Assembly (NCBI RefSeq): GCF_950097975.1
Contig: NZ_CATNHF010000001.1
Location: forward strand, 735,445 to 799,444
Length of the DNA stretch: 64,000 nucleotides
Reading direction: 5' to 3'
DNA from: Microbacterium sp. T2.11-28
GTDB taxonomy: Bacteria; Actinomycetota; Actinomycetes; Actinomycetales; Microbacteriaceae
Below the pieces are notes generated by a model. That model saw nothing but the letters and a program-made list of their open reading frames with translations. It was not told where the DNA came from and did no database searches. Below, in pieces: positions 1-8,900 of this stretch. The stretch's first letter is position 1. The number at the start of each line of letters is the position of its first letter. The position numbers and the translations under genes are program-made.

Positions 1-188
1 TGATCTATCTCGACTCGGAGGCCAAGCGCCTCTCCGGCCGCGAGGAGACGATGACCCGGGTGGCGGCCATCGGTGACACGCTGCGCCGCCTCTACGACGA
101 CGCCGAGGCGCAGGGCATCACGCCGCTGGCGGCGGCCGAGGAGCTCGCCGCGTCACGGCTGGCGGCCGGCGCACGGGTTCCGGTCTGA
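1..188 (+). CDS. Glu/Leu/Phe/Val dehydrogenase family, C-terminal end (5' cut by window edge)
   Basis: The open frame enters the window at base 3 and ends at the TGA at 186-188, so about 61 codons are visible. The residues RVAAIGDTLRRLYDDAEAQG, followed by a TPLAAAEELAASRL tail, resemble the C-terminal helices of leucine/valine-type amino acid dehydrogenases, which deaminate branched-chain amino acids with NAD. The nucleotide-binding and catalytic parts lie outside the window, so substrate cannot be judged. A strong hairpin follows the stop codon. An ATG at 51 is internal and not a start. Confidence 0.6.
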   Translation, partial: IYLDSEAKRLSGREETMTRVAAIGDTLRRLYDDAEAQGITPLAAAEELAASRLAAGARVPV

Positions 189-203
189 GCGGCCCGGAGA
201 CGA

Positions 204-240
204 CGGAACGCCCCTCACGAGGAGGGGCGTTCCGTCTGTT
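204..240. terminator. Bidirectional intrinsic terminator
   Basis: A perfect 13-bp inverted repeat (204-216 with 222-234, 5-nt loop) is followed by TCTGTTT. It lies between the dehydrogenase on the plus strand and tRNA-Ala on the minus strand and probably ends both transcripts. Confidence 0.75.
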
Positions 241-244
241 TCGG

Positions 245-317
245 TGGACCTGAGGGGATTCGAACCCCTGACCTCTTCATTGCGAACGAAGCGCGCTACC
301 AACTGCGCCACAGGCCC
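245..317 (-). tRNA. tRNA-Ala (anticodon CGC)
   Basis: The reverse complement folds as a complete 73-nt cloverleaf. The acceptor stem is GGGCCTG/CAGGTCC, the anticodon loop is TTCGCAA with CGC as anticodon, and the T loop is TTCGAAT. Acceptor position 3 is G and position 70 is T, giving the G3:U70 pair that alanyl-tRNA synthetase recognises. This independently supports alanine. The 3' CCA is not encoded; the genome reads CCG after the discriminator A. It decodes GCG codons, which are abundant in this GC-rich genome. Confidence 0.96.
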
Positions 318-365
318 GAGAACCTCGAAGAGCCTATCACGGGCGAGACCCCTCGCTCGCACGGC

Positions 366-371
366 GACAAT
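366..371 (+). promoter_or_regulatory. -10 box of a leaderless promoter (amidohydrolase)
   Basis: GACAAT ends exactly 6 nt before the ATG at 378, placing the expected transcription start on the A of the start codon. Confidence 0.4.
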
Positions 372-377
372 GGATGG

Positions 378-1586
378 ATGCTCCTCTCCGGCCCGCTCTC
401 CTCGCTGCGCAATGTCCGACTCGCCGCCTCCGACGGCACCGTCGCCGCGGTGGACCTGCAGCTCGCCGACGGCGTGATCACGGCCGTGACGCCGACCGGT
501 GCGGCGGCAGATGCGGCGGCGGCAGACGGCGCGTCGCGCGACGGCGGTGGCCTGCTCGCCCTCCCCGGTCTCGTCAACGCCCACGCGCACGTGGACAAGT
601 CGTGGTGGGGTCTGCCGTGGGAGTCCTACGGCGGCGAGGGCGGCACGGATGGGCGCATCCGCCACGAGCGCGCACGCCGCGATGCCCTCGGCATCCCGAG
701 CGTCGGGATCACCTCCCGCGTGCTGGCCGAGCTGGTCCGCCACGGCACGACCGCGATCCGCACCCACGTGGACGTCGATCTCGGCCTCGGACTGCGCGGG
801 ATCCACGCCGTCCGCGAGGCGGCCGCCGCGTACGGGGATGCCGTGCGCGTCGAGATCGTCGCCTTCCCGCAGGACGGGGTGCTGCGCCGTCCGGGCGTCC
901 TGGATCTTCTCGCCGACGCCGCCCGCGCGGGCGTCGAGCACATCGGAGGACTCGATCCCGCCTCGATCGACCGCGACCCGGTGGGACAGCTCGACGGGCT
1001 CTTCGCGATCGCCGCGGAGCACGGGACCGGCGTCGACATCCACCTGCACGATCCCGCCGAACTCGGCGCTTTCCAGATCGAGCTCATCATCGACCGCACG
1101 GCGCGGCTCGGCCTGCGGGGCCGGGTGAACGTCGCCCACGGCTTCGCCCTCGCGCAGGTGGCGCCGGCGCATCGCCGCGATCTGCTGCAGGCGATGGCCG
1201 AGCTCGACATCACGATGACGACGGTGGCGCCGCTGCGGCTGCCGCAGCTCCCCCTGACGGAGCTCGATGCGGCGGGGGTGCGCTTCGCGTTCGGCACCGA
1301 CGGGATCCGCGACCTGTGGAGCCCCTACGGCACCGGCGACCTGCTCGGGATCGCGTGGCAGTACGCGCGGGCGTCGAGCGTCGTGCGCGACGAGGACCTG
1401 CGCCGCGTGGTCGAGATCGCCACCGGCGCATCGGGCGCGTTCGCGGGACTCCCCGCGAACGCCCTCCGGGCCGGCGACCGCGCCGACATCGTGCTGGTCG
1501 ACGCGGAGAACCCGATGGACGCGCTGGTGCGCACTCCGCCGCGCGCGCTCGTGATCGGCGGCGGCCGCGTGCTGTCCGAGGGCTGA
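378..1586 (+). CDS. Amidohydrolase family protein (cytosine-deaminase-like)
   Basis: This 402-aa metal-dependent hydrolase has the amidohydrolase TIM-barrel signature in order. The metal-binding HAH is at residues 69-71 in PGLVNAHAHVDKS, the HLH at about 222-224, a further His in VAHGFAL near 254, and the catalytic Asp in FGTDGIRD near 307. A C-terminal ADIVLVDAENP segment is typical of the beta-sandwich part. Hydrolysis or deamination of a cyclic amide or amidine is likely. CodA-type cytosine deaminases are the nearest family I recognise, but the HLHDP motif differs from the CodA HCDE, so the substrate is open. A GACAAT hexamer ends 6 nt before the ATG, suggesting a leaderless mRNA. The gene stands alone. 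Confidence 0.85.
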   Translation: MLLSGPLSSLRNVRLAASDGTVAAVDLQLADGVITAVTPTGAAADAAAADGASRDGGGLLALPGLVNAHAHVDKSWWGLPWESYGGEGGTDGRIRHERARRDALGIPSVGITSRVLAELVRHGTTAIRTHVDVDLGLGLRGIHAVREAAAAYGDAVRVEIVAFPQDGVLRRPGVLDLLADAARAGVEHIGGLDPASIDRDPVGQLDGLFAIAAEHGTGVDIHLHDPAELGAFQIELIIDRTARLGLRGRVNVAHGFALAQVAPAHRRDLLQAMAELDITMTTVAPLRLPQLPLTELDAAGVRFAFGTDGIRDLWSPYGTGDLLGIAWQYARASSVVRDEDLRRVVEIATGASGAFAGLPANALRAGDRADIVLVDAENPMDALVRTPPRALVIGGGRVLSEG

Positions 1587-1632
1587 CGCCGGGAACACGC
1601 CCGACCGGGGAACCCCGACCGCAGCAGGCCGA

Positions 1633-2595
1633 CTACTGGCCGACGGCGCGCCGTGCGAGCAGCGAGCGGACGTGCTCCTCGATCGCGGCGTCGTCGACGT
1701 AGCCCATCCGGGCGAAGTCGGGAGCCTCGGCCGCGGGTGCACGGCGGGCGGTGTCGATCGACGGCGGAGCCGCGCGCTCGGCGCGCTCCCGGATCGTGTC
1801 CTCGACCGCGGCCTGACGCAGCGCCTCCTGCGCGGCGGCCGCGTCGAGGAGCGCGGCGGCCCGCGAGCCGGCCGAGGCGGTCAGCGGACGGGGCAGCTCC
1901 CTTGGGGTCCACGCGGCGCGATCCGAGGCGAGCGAGACGTCGGGCACCGAGGCCGGCGCGGACGCCGCCTGCCGGGCCGTCTGGCCCGAGACAGCGCGGC
2001 GCACGGCGGCCCGCTGCACCGTGGACATGCGGTGGAGCATGGCCGCAGCGAGGACGGCGACGAGGCCACCCGCGACGAGCGGAGCCGGGGATCCGGAGCG
2101 GGCGAGGTCGATGGCGCCCCATGTCGCCAGCGCGAGCGCGGCGAGGGCGATGACCGTGGTCGACAGGCGCGCGCGACGCCGTGCGCGGGCACGGCGGGCG
2201 GCGGGATCCTCGGCGGCGATCGCGGCGTCGGCGAGGGCGCGCTCGCGGGCGGCGAGCGCACGCTGGCGGGCGACGGCGGCCTCCGCAGCGGCGCGCGCCT
2301 GCGCGGCCTCGTGCTCGGCGCGGGCGGTCTCGCGAGCCAGCTCCTCCTGCTCCGCCTGCGCGCGGCGGGCGAGCTTCTGCTGAGCGAGCGCCGTGCGCGC
2401 CGTGAGCTCCAGCCGCACCTCGTCGGGGGTCTCGCTGGTCTGCGCGAGCACCCGGAGGGCCTGATTCAGCCGCACGGCGTTGCGCTCGGCGGCGTTGTAG
2501 CGGTGGCGTCCCTGCCACGACGGCAGCAGGTAGACGAGCCAGAGGAGCACGGCGACGAGAACGATCACCCCGCCGCCCAGTACCTGCCCGTCCAT
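1633..2595 (-). CDS. Membrane protein with long coiled coil, function unknown
   Basis: I do not recognise a characterised family for this 320-aa protein. Residues 8-26 form an N-terminal membrane segment. Residues about 55-135 are an Ala/Glu/Arg-rich heptad region that should form a coiled coil. Two more hydrophobic segments follow at about 146-163 and 171-188, and then a cytoplasmic-looking charged tail. The C-terminal stretch RMGYVDDAAIEEHVRSLLARR looks folded and could be a protein contact site. A TACCGT box sits 7 nt before the ATG, so the mRNA may be leaderless. Similar membrane coiled-coil proteins are common in Microbacteriaceae, often annotated only as large exoprotein. Confidence 0.75.
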   Translation of the reverse strand: MDGQVLGGGVIVLVAVLLWLVYLLPSWQGRHRYNAAERNAVRLNQALRVLAQTSETPDEVRLELTARTALAQQKLARRAQAEQEELARETARAEHEAAQARAAAEAAVARQRALAARERALADAAIAAEDPAARRARARRRARLSTTVIALAALALATWGAIDLARSGSPAPLVAGGLVAVLAAAMLHRMSTVQRAAVRRAVSGQTARQAASAPASVPDVSLASDRAAWTPRELPRPLTASAGSRAAALLDAAAAQEALRQAAVEDTIRERAERAAPPSIDTARRAPAAEAPDFARMGYVDDAAIEEHVRSLLARRAVGQ

Positions 2596-2700
2596 GGGGT
2601 CAACGGTAGGTGCCGCAGGCCGGGATCGCCCGGCACCGGCGGGCGTGTCTCAGGTTCGACCTCAGGTTGAAGTCTCGGCCGGCGCGCGCGGCGCGATCGG

Positions 2701-3330
2701 TCAGTGCGCGATGCGGTCACGCGGCGGGATGGTGGCCGCGTCGGCGGGCGCGCGCCCGGTGAGCCAGCGGGTGAGCACACCCTCGGGCACGTCCTCGCGG
2801 ACGAGGGCGAAGCAGTAGTGGTCGCGCCAGTCGCCGTCGATGTGGATGTACCGGCGCCGCAGGCCCTCATAGCGGAAGCCGAGCTTCTCGACGACGCGCA
2901 GACTCGCCACGTTCTCGGGTCGGATGCAGATCTCCATGCGGTGCAGCCGCAGCTCATGGAAGCAGAGGTCGGTCGCGAGCGCCACGCTGGTGGGAGTGAT
3001 GCCGCGACCGGCGAACCGCTCGCTCACCCAGTACCCGATGGTCGCCGACGAGAGCGAGCCTCGCGAGACGCCCCAGACGTTGAGCTGTCCCGCGATCTCG
3101 CCGTCGTACTCCATGACCAGCGGCACGCCGGCGCCGTCGCGGTACTGCTGCAGCAGTCGCCGCACGCCCAGCCGCATGTCGAAGGACACCGGACCGTCGG
3201 GGCTCGTCGCCTCCCAGGGCCGCAGCCACGAGCGGTTGGAGAGGAGCTCGGACTGCAGCACGCGCGCGTCGCGCTGACGCACGAGGCGGATCGAGATCGG
3301 GCCGTGTGCGCGCGGCATCGTCAGGTCCAT
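2701..3330 (-). CDS. GNAT N-acetyltransferase, RimJ/RimL type
   Basis: The 209-aa protein has a single GNAT domain. The acetyl-CoA pyrophosphate loop is in SERFAGRGITPTSVALATD at about residues 102-120, and ENVASLRVVEKLGFRYEGL follows, which is typical of RimJ/RimL enzymes that acetylate protein N-termini. The opening ISIRLVRQRDARVLQSEL is also characteristic. The start is preceded by GGCGAGGGGGGTGAG, a good ribosome site. It lies 23 nt downstream of galU on the same strand and may share its transcript. The real target could be a ribosomal protein or another N-terminus; sequence alone does not decide. Confidence 0.85.
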   Translation of the reverse strand: MDLTMPRAHGPISIRLVRQRDARVLQSELLSNRSWLRPWEATSPDGPVSFDMRLGVRRLLQQYRDGAGVPLVMEYDGEIAGQLNVWGVSRGSLSSATIGYWVSERFAGRGITPTSVALATDLCFHELRLHRMEICIRPENVASLRVVEKLGFRYEGLRRRYIHIDGDWRDHYCFALVREDVPEGVLTRWLTGRAPADAATIPPRDRIAH

Positions 3331-3353
3331 CTCACCCCCCTCGCCTGGCGGCG

Positions 3354-4229
3354 TCAGAGATTGGCCGCGAACTCCTTCAGCCAGGGGCGCAGGTCGGGTC
3401 CGAGGTCCTCGCGGTCCGCGGCCAGCTGCACGATGGCCTTGATGTAGTCCAGCCTATCTCCGGTGTCGTACCGGCGACCACGGAAGACCACGCCCAGCAC
3501 GCCCTCGGTCAGTGCGAGCTCCTGCAGCGCGTCGGTCAGCTGGATCTCGCCGCCCTTGCCCGGCTGGGTGCGATCGAGGATGTCGAACACGTTCGCGTTC
3601 AGCACGTATCGACCGATCACCGCGTAGTTGGAGGGCGCGTCCTCCTTCGGGGGCTTCTCGACGAGACCGGTCACCCGCACGATGTCGGGGTCGTCGGTGG
3701 CCTCGACGGCGGCCGCGCCGTACATGTGGATGTGGTCGGGGTCGACCTCCATCAGCGCGATGACGGTGAGGCCGGTGCGCTCGTTGGCCGCGATCATGGT
3801 CGTCAGGAGGGCGTCGCGCTCGTCGATGAGGTCGTCGCCGAGGAGCACGGCGAACGTCGAGTCGCCCACGTGCGCGCGGGCGCGCAGCACCGCGTGGCCG
3901 AGTCCGCGCGGCTCGCCCTGGCGGACGTAGTGGATGTCGGCCAGGTCGCTGGACTCCTTGACCCGCAGCAGCCGATGCAGGTCGCCCTTGTTGGTGAGGT
4001 TGGTCTCGAGCTCCGGAACGGCGTCGAAGTGATTCGAGATGTTGTTCTTGTTGCGGCCGAGGATGACCAGGATGTCGTCGATGCCGGCTCCCACCGCCTC
4101 CTCGACGACGTACTGGATGGCCGGCTTGTCGACGACCGGGAGCATCTCCTTGGGCATGGCCTTGGTGGCGGGGAGGAATCGGGTTCCGAGTCCGGCCGCA
4201 GGGATCACTGCCTTTATCCGAGAGGTCAT
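3354..4229 (-). CDS. galU: UTP-glucose-1-phosphate uridylyltransferase
   Basis: This enzyme makes UDP-glucose from UTP and glucose 1-phosphate for cell-envelope polysaccharides. The 291-aa length matches bacterial GalU. The nucleotide-binding motif AAGLGTRFLPATKAMPKEM is at residues 11-29, followed by PVVDKPAIQY, with VEKP and YDTGDRLDY downstream. I chose the ATG at 4229, which gives MTSRIKAVIPAAG, although the frame stays open another 49 codons upstream. A TAGGGT box (4237-4242) ends 7 nt before this ATG, so the transcript is probably leaderless. The gene diverges from 5-formyl-THF cyclo-ligase across a compact 113-bp region. Confidence 0.96.
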   Translation of the reverse strand: MTSRIKAVIPAAGLGTRFLPATKAMPKEMLPVVDKPAIQYVVEEAVGAGIDDILVILGRNKNNISNHFDAVPELETNLTNKGDLHRLLRVKESSDLADIHYVRQGEPRGLGHAVLRARAHVGDSTFAVLLGDDLIDERDALLTTMIAANERTGLTVIALMEVDPDHIHMYGAAAVEATDDPDIVRVTGLVEKPPKEDAPSNYAVIGRYVLNANVFDILDRTQPGKGGEIQLTDALQELALTEGVLGVVFRGRRYDTGDRLDYIKAIVQLAADREDLGPDLRPWLKEFAANL

Positions 4230-4236
4230 GGGTCCC

Positions 4237-4242
4237 ACCCTA
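4237..4242 (-). promoter_or_regulatory. -10 box of galU (leaderless)
   Basis: On the minus strand TAGGGT is followed by 7 nt and the galU ATG. Confidence 0.5.
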
Positions 4243-4330
4243 CTGACCGACCGGGACGCCTCGGTGCCGCCGGCCGCCGCGCGAAACCGAAGACCGGATC
4301 GTTCTCGGCGATCTCCCTCCCGCAGCCGCC

Positions 4331-4336
4331 TACAAT
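4331..4336 (+). promoter_or_regulatory. -10 box of the cyclo-ligase gene (leaderless)
   Basis: TACAAT, five of six bases matching the consensus, ends 6 nt before the ATG at 4343. Confidence 0.6.
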
Positions 4337-4342
4337 CGGAGC

Positions 4343-4939
4343 ATGACCGGGGCGACCGACAACGCGAAGCGCGCACTGCGCGCGGAGCTGCGCGAACGTC
4401 GGCAGCAGCGCTCCGAGGTGTCGCTCGAGGCGGACGCCCGCGGCGTGAAGGCCCAGCTCGATCGGCTCGTCGCCGACCATGCTGCCTCCTCGATCTCCTG
4501 CTTCCTGTCGGCGCCCACCGAGCCCGGCACCCACGACTTCATCGTCGACGCGGTCCGTCGCGGCATCCGCGTGCTCCTTCCGATCACGCGCTCGGACGGG
4601 CTGCTGGACTGGGCGGTCGCCGACGAGACCGGCGACATGGTCGAGGGACTGTTCGGCACACCGGAGCCGGTCGGAGAGGTGCTGAGCCCGTCCGCCGTCG
4701 ACGACGTCGATCTGCTGGTCATCCCGGCGGCCGCCGTCGACCGCACGGGGATGCGGCTGGGATGGGGCCGGGGCTACTTCGACAAGACCCTCGGCTCGAT
4801 GGAGCACTGCCCGCCCGTCTACGCCGTCATCTTCGACTCCGAACTCGTCGACGAGGTCCCGAGCGAGCTGCACGATCAGCCCGTGACGGGCGTCGTCACC
4901 CCCACCCAGACCGTCGTCCTCGCGTCATCCCGACGCTGA
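4343..4939 (+). CDS. 5-formyltetrahydrofolate cyclo-ligase
   Basis: The 198-aa enzyme converts 5-formyl-THF to 5,10-methenyl-THF with ATP, returning a storage folate to one-carbon metabolism. Diagnostic features are the N-terminal KRALRAELRERR basic segment, the central IPAAAVDRTGMRLGWGRGY stretch and YFDKTL just after it, which form the ATP/substrate site near residues 132-152. Length is normal. The start fits a leaderless mRNA with a TACAAT box 6 nt upstream. FmdB and mscL follow in the same direction within 30 nt each, so the three may form one transcript. Confidence 0.93.
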   Translation: MTGATDNAKRALRAELRERRQQRSEVSLEADARGVKAQLDRLVADHAASSISCFLSAPTEPGTHDFIVDAVRRGIRVLLPITRSDGLLDWAVADETGDMVEGLFGTPEPVGEVLSPSAVDDVDLLVIPAAAVDRTGMRLGWGRGYFDKTLGSMEHCPPVYAVIFDSELVDEVPSELHDQPVTGVVTPTQTVVLASSRR

Positions 4940-4966
4940 GAGCGACGCCTTCCCTGCGAGGATCAC

Positions 4967-5221
4967 ATGCCCACCTACGCCTACGCCTGCAAGCAGTGCG
5001 GCCACCGTTTCGACATCGTCCAGTCCTTCTCGGACGCCGCGCTGACCGAGTGCCCCGAGTGCGGCGGCACGCTCCGCAAGCAGTTCGGCACGGTCGGGGT
5101 GACCTTCAACGGCTCGGGGTTCTACCGCACCGACTCGCGCGCCGGCGGTGGCGCGGGCGGCTCGACTTCGACATCATCGAAGTCCGAGGCGACGTCCTCG
5201 CCCGCAGCCGCGGGTTCGTGA
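4967..5221 (+). CDS. FmdB-family zinc-ribbon protein
   Basis: The 84-aa protein starts MPTYAYACKQCGHRFDIVQS, the FmdB signature, with zinc-binding Cys8, Cys11, Cys29 and Cys32 as two CxxC knuckles. The family was named as a putative regulator of formamidase, but its general role is not established. The C-terminal half is a Gly/Ser-rich tail with no obvious fold. It sits between the cyclo-ligase and mscL, an order common in actinobacteria, and is likely co-transcribed with mscL, whose start lies 31 nt after this stop. Confidence 0.9.
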   Translation: MPTYAYACKQCGHRFDIVQSFSDAALTECPECGGTLRKQFGTVGVTFNGSGFYRTDSRAGGGAGGSTSTSSKSEATSSPAAAGS

Positions 5222-5252
5222 GCCGGCCCCCCGGCGGAGACAGGAGCATCCG

Positions 5253-5684
5253 ATGATCAAGGGCTTCAAAGACTTCATCATGCGCGGCAACGTCATCGAC
5301 CTCGCCGTCGCCGTCGTGATCGGCGCGGCGTTCACCGCCGTCGTCAACGCCATCGTCGCGTCCATCATCAACCCGCTGATCGAGCTGGTCTGGAAGGCGG
5401 ACGAGGCTACGGGTGCGGTCGGACCGACCGTCATCGGGATCCACGGCGATCCGGTCACCTTCCCCATCGGCGGACTCATCTCGGCGATCATCTCCTTCCT
5501 CGCCGTCGCCATCGTCGTCTACCTCGTCTTCGTCTACCCGATGAACCGCTTCAAGGAGCGCGCGGCGGCCAAGGCCGGCGTCGCCGAGCCCGAGGGCGAG
5601 AAGCTGCCGACCGAGCAGGAGCTCCTCGTGCAGATCCGCGACCTGCTGCAGAAGCAGGACACCACGCCGCCGACGGCGCGCTGA
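5253..5684 (+). CDS. mscL: Large-conductance mechanosensitive channel
   Basis: MscL opens under membrane tension to release solutes during hypo-osmotic shock. The 143-aa product begins MIKGFKDFIMRGNVIDLAVA, the conserved N-terminal helix and first transmembrane segment. GAAFTAVVNAIVASIINPLI lines the pore. A second membrane span lies at about residues 71-96 and a C-terminal amphipathic helix carries EQELLVQIRDLL. I chose the ATG at 5253, which has an AGGAG ribosome site, over an in-frame upstream extension that would add unrelated Arg-rich sequence. Confidence 0.97.
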   Translation: MIKGFKDFIMRGNVIDLAVAVVIGAAFTAVVNAIVASIINPLIELVWKADEATGAVGPTVIGIHGDPVTFPIGGLISAIISFLAVAIVVYLVFVYPMNRFKERAAAKAGVAEPEGEKLPTEQELLVQIRDLLQKQDTTPPTAR

Positions 5685-5737
5685 CGGCTCATCACGGCTC
5701 CCGCGGCGCCCACGGGTCCGGCGCCGGCGCCGGCGGA

Positions 5738-5926
5738 TCAATAGTGCGGCGGGACGTCCCGGCGCAGGCGCTCGTCGTTCGGACCGGATGACGCGGTGTC
5801 CGCCGCCGGTGCGGTCTCGTCGACGACGGGCAGCTCCGGCGCGGCGTCGGTCCCGGGCGCGGGCGTCAGCTGCGCGCGGCGCGAGCCGGCGACCCGCACG
5901 ATGCGCTGGCGCTCACTCCCCGACAT
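5738..5926 (-). CDS. Small hypothetical protein downstream of the helicase-like gene
   Basis: The 62-codon frame overlaps the end of the helicase-like gene by 14 bp and would be translated from the same transcript. The product is rich in Ala, Pro, Asp and Glu and looks disordered; I recognise no motif. Translational coupling and absence of another gene in 5685-5912 are the only support, so it may not be expressed. Confidence 0.4.
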   Translation of the reverse strand: MSGSERQRIVRVAGSRRAQLTPAPGTDAAPELPVVDETAPAADTASSGPNDERLRRDVPPHY

Positions 5927-8900
5927 CGAGGGGCTGGGTCTCCGTGTCGGCCGTGGGCGTCTCCGGCTCGACGCCGAGGATCGCGGCGATCCGCCCGGCG
6001 ACGCCGGCGGGGTCGCTGTAGAGGTCGAACGCGTGCACCCGCACGTAGTGCCATCCCAGGCGCCGGAGCGTCTGCGGGCCGAGCCGCAGGGACTCGCGCA
6101 GCGACTCCCCCGTGGTCTCGGGGTCGCTGACGGCCACGACGGCCTTGCCGTGGTGCTGGGCGACGAGCGGGAGAAGGCCCCGGTAGTCGACGTCGACGGC
6201 GATGCCGAGGCGGCGCAGATGCTGGGCGAGGATGAGGGTGAGCGGGTCGGCGAGGTCCTCGAGCCGGGCCTCGCGGGCGCGGGCGGCGATGCCGTTCAGG
6301 ATCGACATGAGGGTCGCGGCGCCCGACTCCAGGCGCCCCTCGTCGAAGGACGACGGGCGGATGGACGACACGATCACCATCGAGCGGCGGGCGCGGGTCA
6401 TGCCGACGGTCAGCAGCCGCTCGCCGTCGGGGCCCGACAGCTCGCCGAAGTCGCTCAGCACGCGGCCGTGCTTTGTGAGGCCGAAGCCGAGGGAGAAGAC
6501 GACGCGGTCGCGGCTCTCGGCCACCGACTCGTCCAGGCTCAGCACGGCGAAGGGCTCCGCGGTCTCGCGTCCGACGAAGTCGGCCACGTCGCTGCGGCCC
6601 GCGAACGCCGAGGCGACGGCCGCACGCACGCGCTCCGCGTGCCGCGGGGAGGCGGTAACGACCATCAGGGACTCCGACGGCCGGTTCACCGCGTGCTCGA
6701 CCACGAGGGTGACGACGCGGGCCACCTCGGCGTCGGGGCTCTCGACGGCGCCGGTCTCGGGATCGGGGGTCCCCGTGCCGCCCTCGACGTAGTCGACGCT
6801 CAGGCTCCCGCGACCGAGGTAGGAGCCGGCCCACGGCAGCGAGACGAGCTCCCCGCCGTAGAACGCGTCGTTGACGAGCTCGGCGAGGTCCTCGCCGCCG
6901 GCGCGATAGCTGCGCGTGAGCGTCTCGACGGGCACCAGCTCCGCCAGCCGCTCGAAGACACTCGTGTCGTCGAACGGGAGCTCGTCGCCGTCGAGGTCGT
7001 CGGAACGGCCGGCGGCGATCTGGAACGGCGTGGGCTTCTGGGTGACGGGGTCTCCGAAGAGCACCACCTGTCGCGCCCGGCGCAGGGCGGGGGCGACCTC
7101 GGCGAGGCAGGCGGCCGCGGCGTCGGCGACGATCACGACGTCGAACTCGGGACGGTCGGGAATGGCCGGCACGTCGTAGGGCGAGGCGATCCAGACCGGC
7201 GCCAGCGTGCGCAGGAGCGTGGGGGCGGCGGCGACCAGCTCGGCGGCCGTCGCGGTGCCGGCCCGCAGCGCGGCCTTCAGCGCGGTGGCCTCCTGCGCCT
7301 CGTCGACGATGGCGATCTTCCAGCGCGTGGCGAGCTCGGCGGCCAGGAGCGGTCCGGCGAACGAGGCGTGGGCCTCGTCGACCAGCCGGAAGTCGCGCTC
7401 GAGGCGGTCCACCACCGAGGTGTTGGCGCCCAGGAGGGCGCGGTCCGAGCGCAGCATCGCTTCGAGCGCCGACTGCCACCAGGTGAACTCGAACTCGGCG
7501 GCGACGTCCTCCTCGGGGACGTGACGCACCGACAGCTCCGTCAGCAGCCCCTCGAGGCCGAGCTCGGCGAGCTGGTCGCGCAGCGTCGCGCGCTCCACGA
7601 GGTTGTCGAACACGTCCGACTCCGCCGCCAGGCCCGACAGCGTCCGCAGCAGCTGCGGGATCGGGAGCGAGGCGAGCGGCTCGGAGCGGCCGAGGGCGGC
7701 GTCGAGCGTCGCGAGATCGGCGTTGACGCGCTGCCAGGCGGTGGCGACGTCGTCCAGTCCGAGCGGGATCTCGGGCGTGACGCCCGCGTCGACCAGCCGC
7801 TGCCACTGCGTGCGCTGCTGCTGCACGCGCACGAGCGACTCGTGCATGTCGCCGATGTGCATGCCGGGCCGCACGTACTCGCGCGACAGGCGGCGCAGGC
7901 GCCGGCGGTTGGCGCTGGACATCGTCGGGGCGTCGCGCCGGTTGCCGTGCGCCTGGATCAGCTCGCCCAGCGGGCGCTCGAACACGGTGACGCTGAACCG
8001 GTCGAGCGACGCGCGGATCCCCTGCAGGAGCCGCACGTACGCGCCCATCTCGGCGATCGTGCCGAACGGGCGCATGCGCGTCTGGGCGATCAGCTCGTAG
8101 CCGCGCTCGAGGATGCCGGGGACATCGACGCGGTGCAGCCGCCCCGCCAGCGTGTGCGCGGAGCGGGCGGCCTCGGTCGTCGCGAACGACACCCCGTACC
8201 AGGGCGAGTCGTTCGGGCCGAAGCGGAACTCGCCCAGCCGGGCGGCGTCGGCGAGGGCGGCGGCGGCCTCGGCGCGGCGCGTCGACAGCCGCTGCAGCGT
8301 GGTCAGGTCGAAGCGGGTGGTCGCCGAGGGCTGCGGGGAGCGGGCCGCGATCACGGCGAGGGTGCGCAGCGCCTCGAGCGGGGACACCCCCAGGTTCGCG
8401 TGCCGCTGCGTGAGCGCCCCGCGGTAGTCCCGCAGCACCGTGCGCAGTCGCACGAGGGCATCGTCGACGTCGGCCATCTTGGGCGCGACCGCCTTCTCAT
8501 TGCGGGCGATCGCGCGGATGAGGTCGCGGTGCAGATGGCGCGGGGTGACGGCCAGCCCCGGGAGCCCGATGCCGGCCAGCCGGTGGCGTACGCCGTCGAG
8601 GGTGGAGCGGCGGGTGCTCACCACGAGCACCCGCTTGCCCGCACGGACCAGCTCGCCGACGGCGTTGATGACCGTCTGGGTGCCACCGGTGCCGGGGAGG
8701 GTGTGGACGGCGAGGGACTGGCCGGCGACGATCCGCGCGAGCACGGCCTCCTGCTCGGCGTCGGCGTCCAGCAGCAGGCGGTCCGACGCGGGCGACCGGT
8801 CGTCGGCGCCGACGAGCGGCGGCAGGGCGCGCACCAGCGACAGCGACTCCCGTTCGGCGTCGTGCCCGGCGAGGGCGTCGAGGACGGGGTGGTCCAGGCG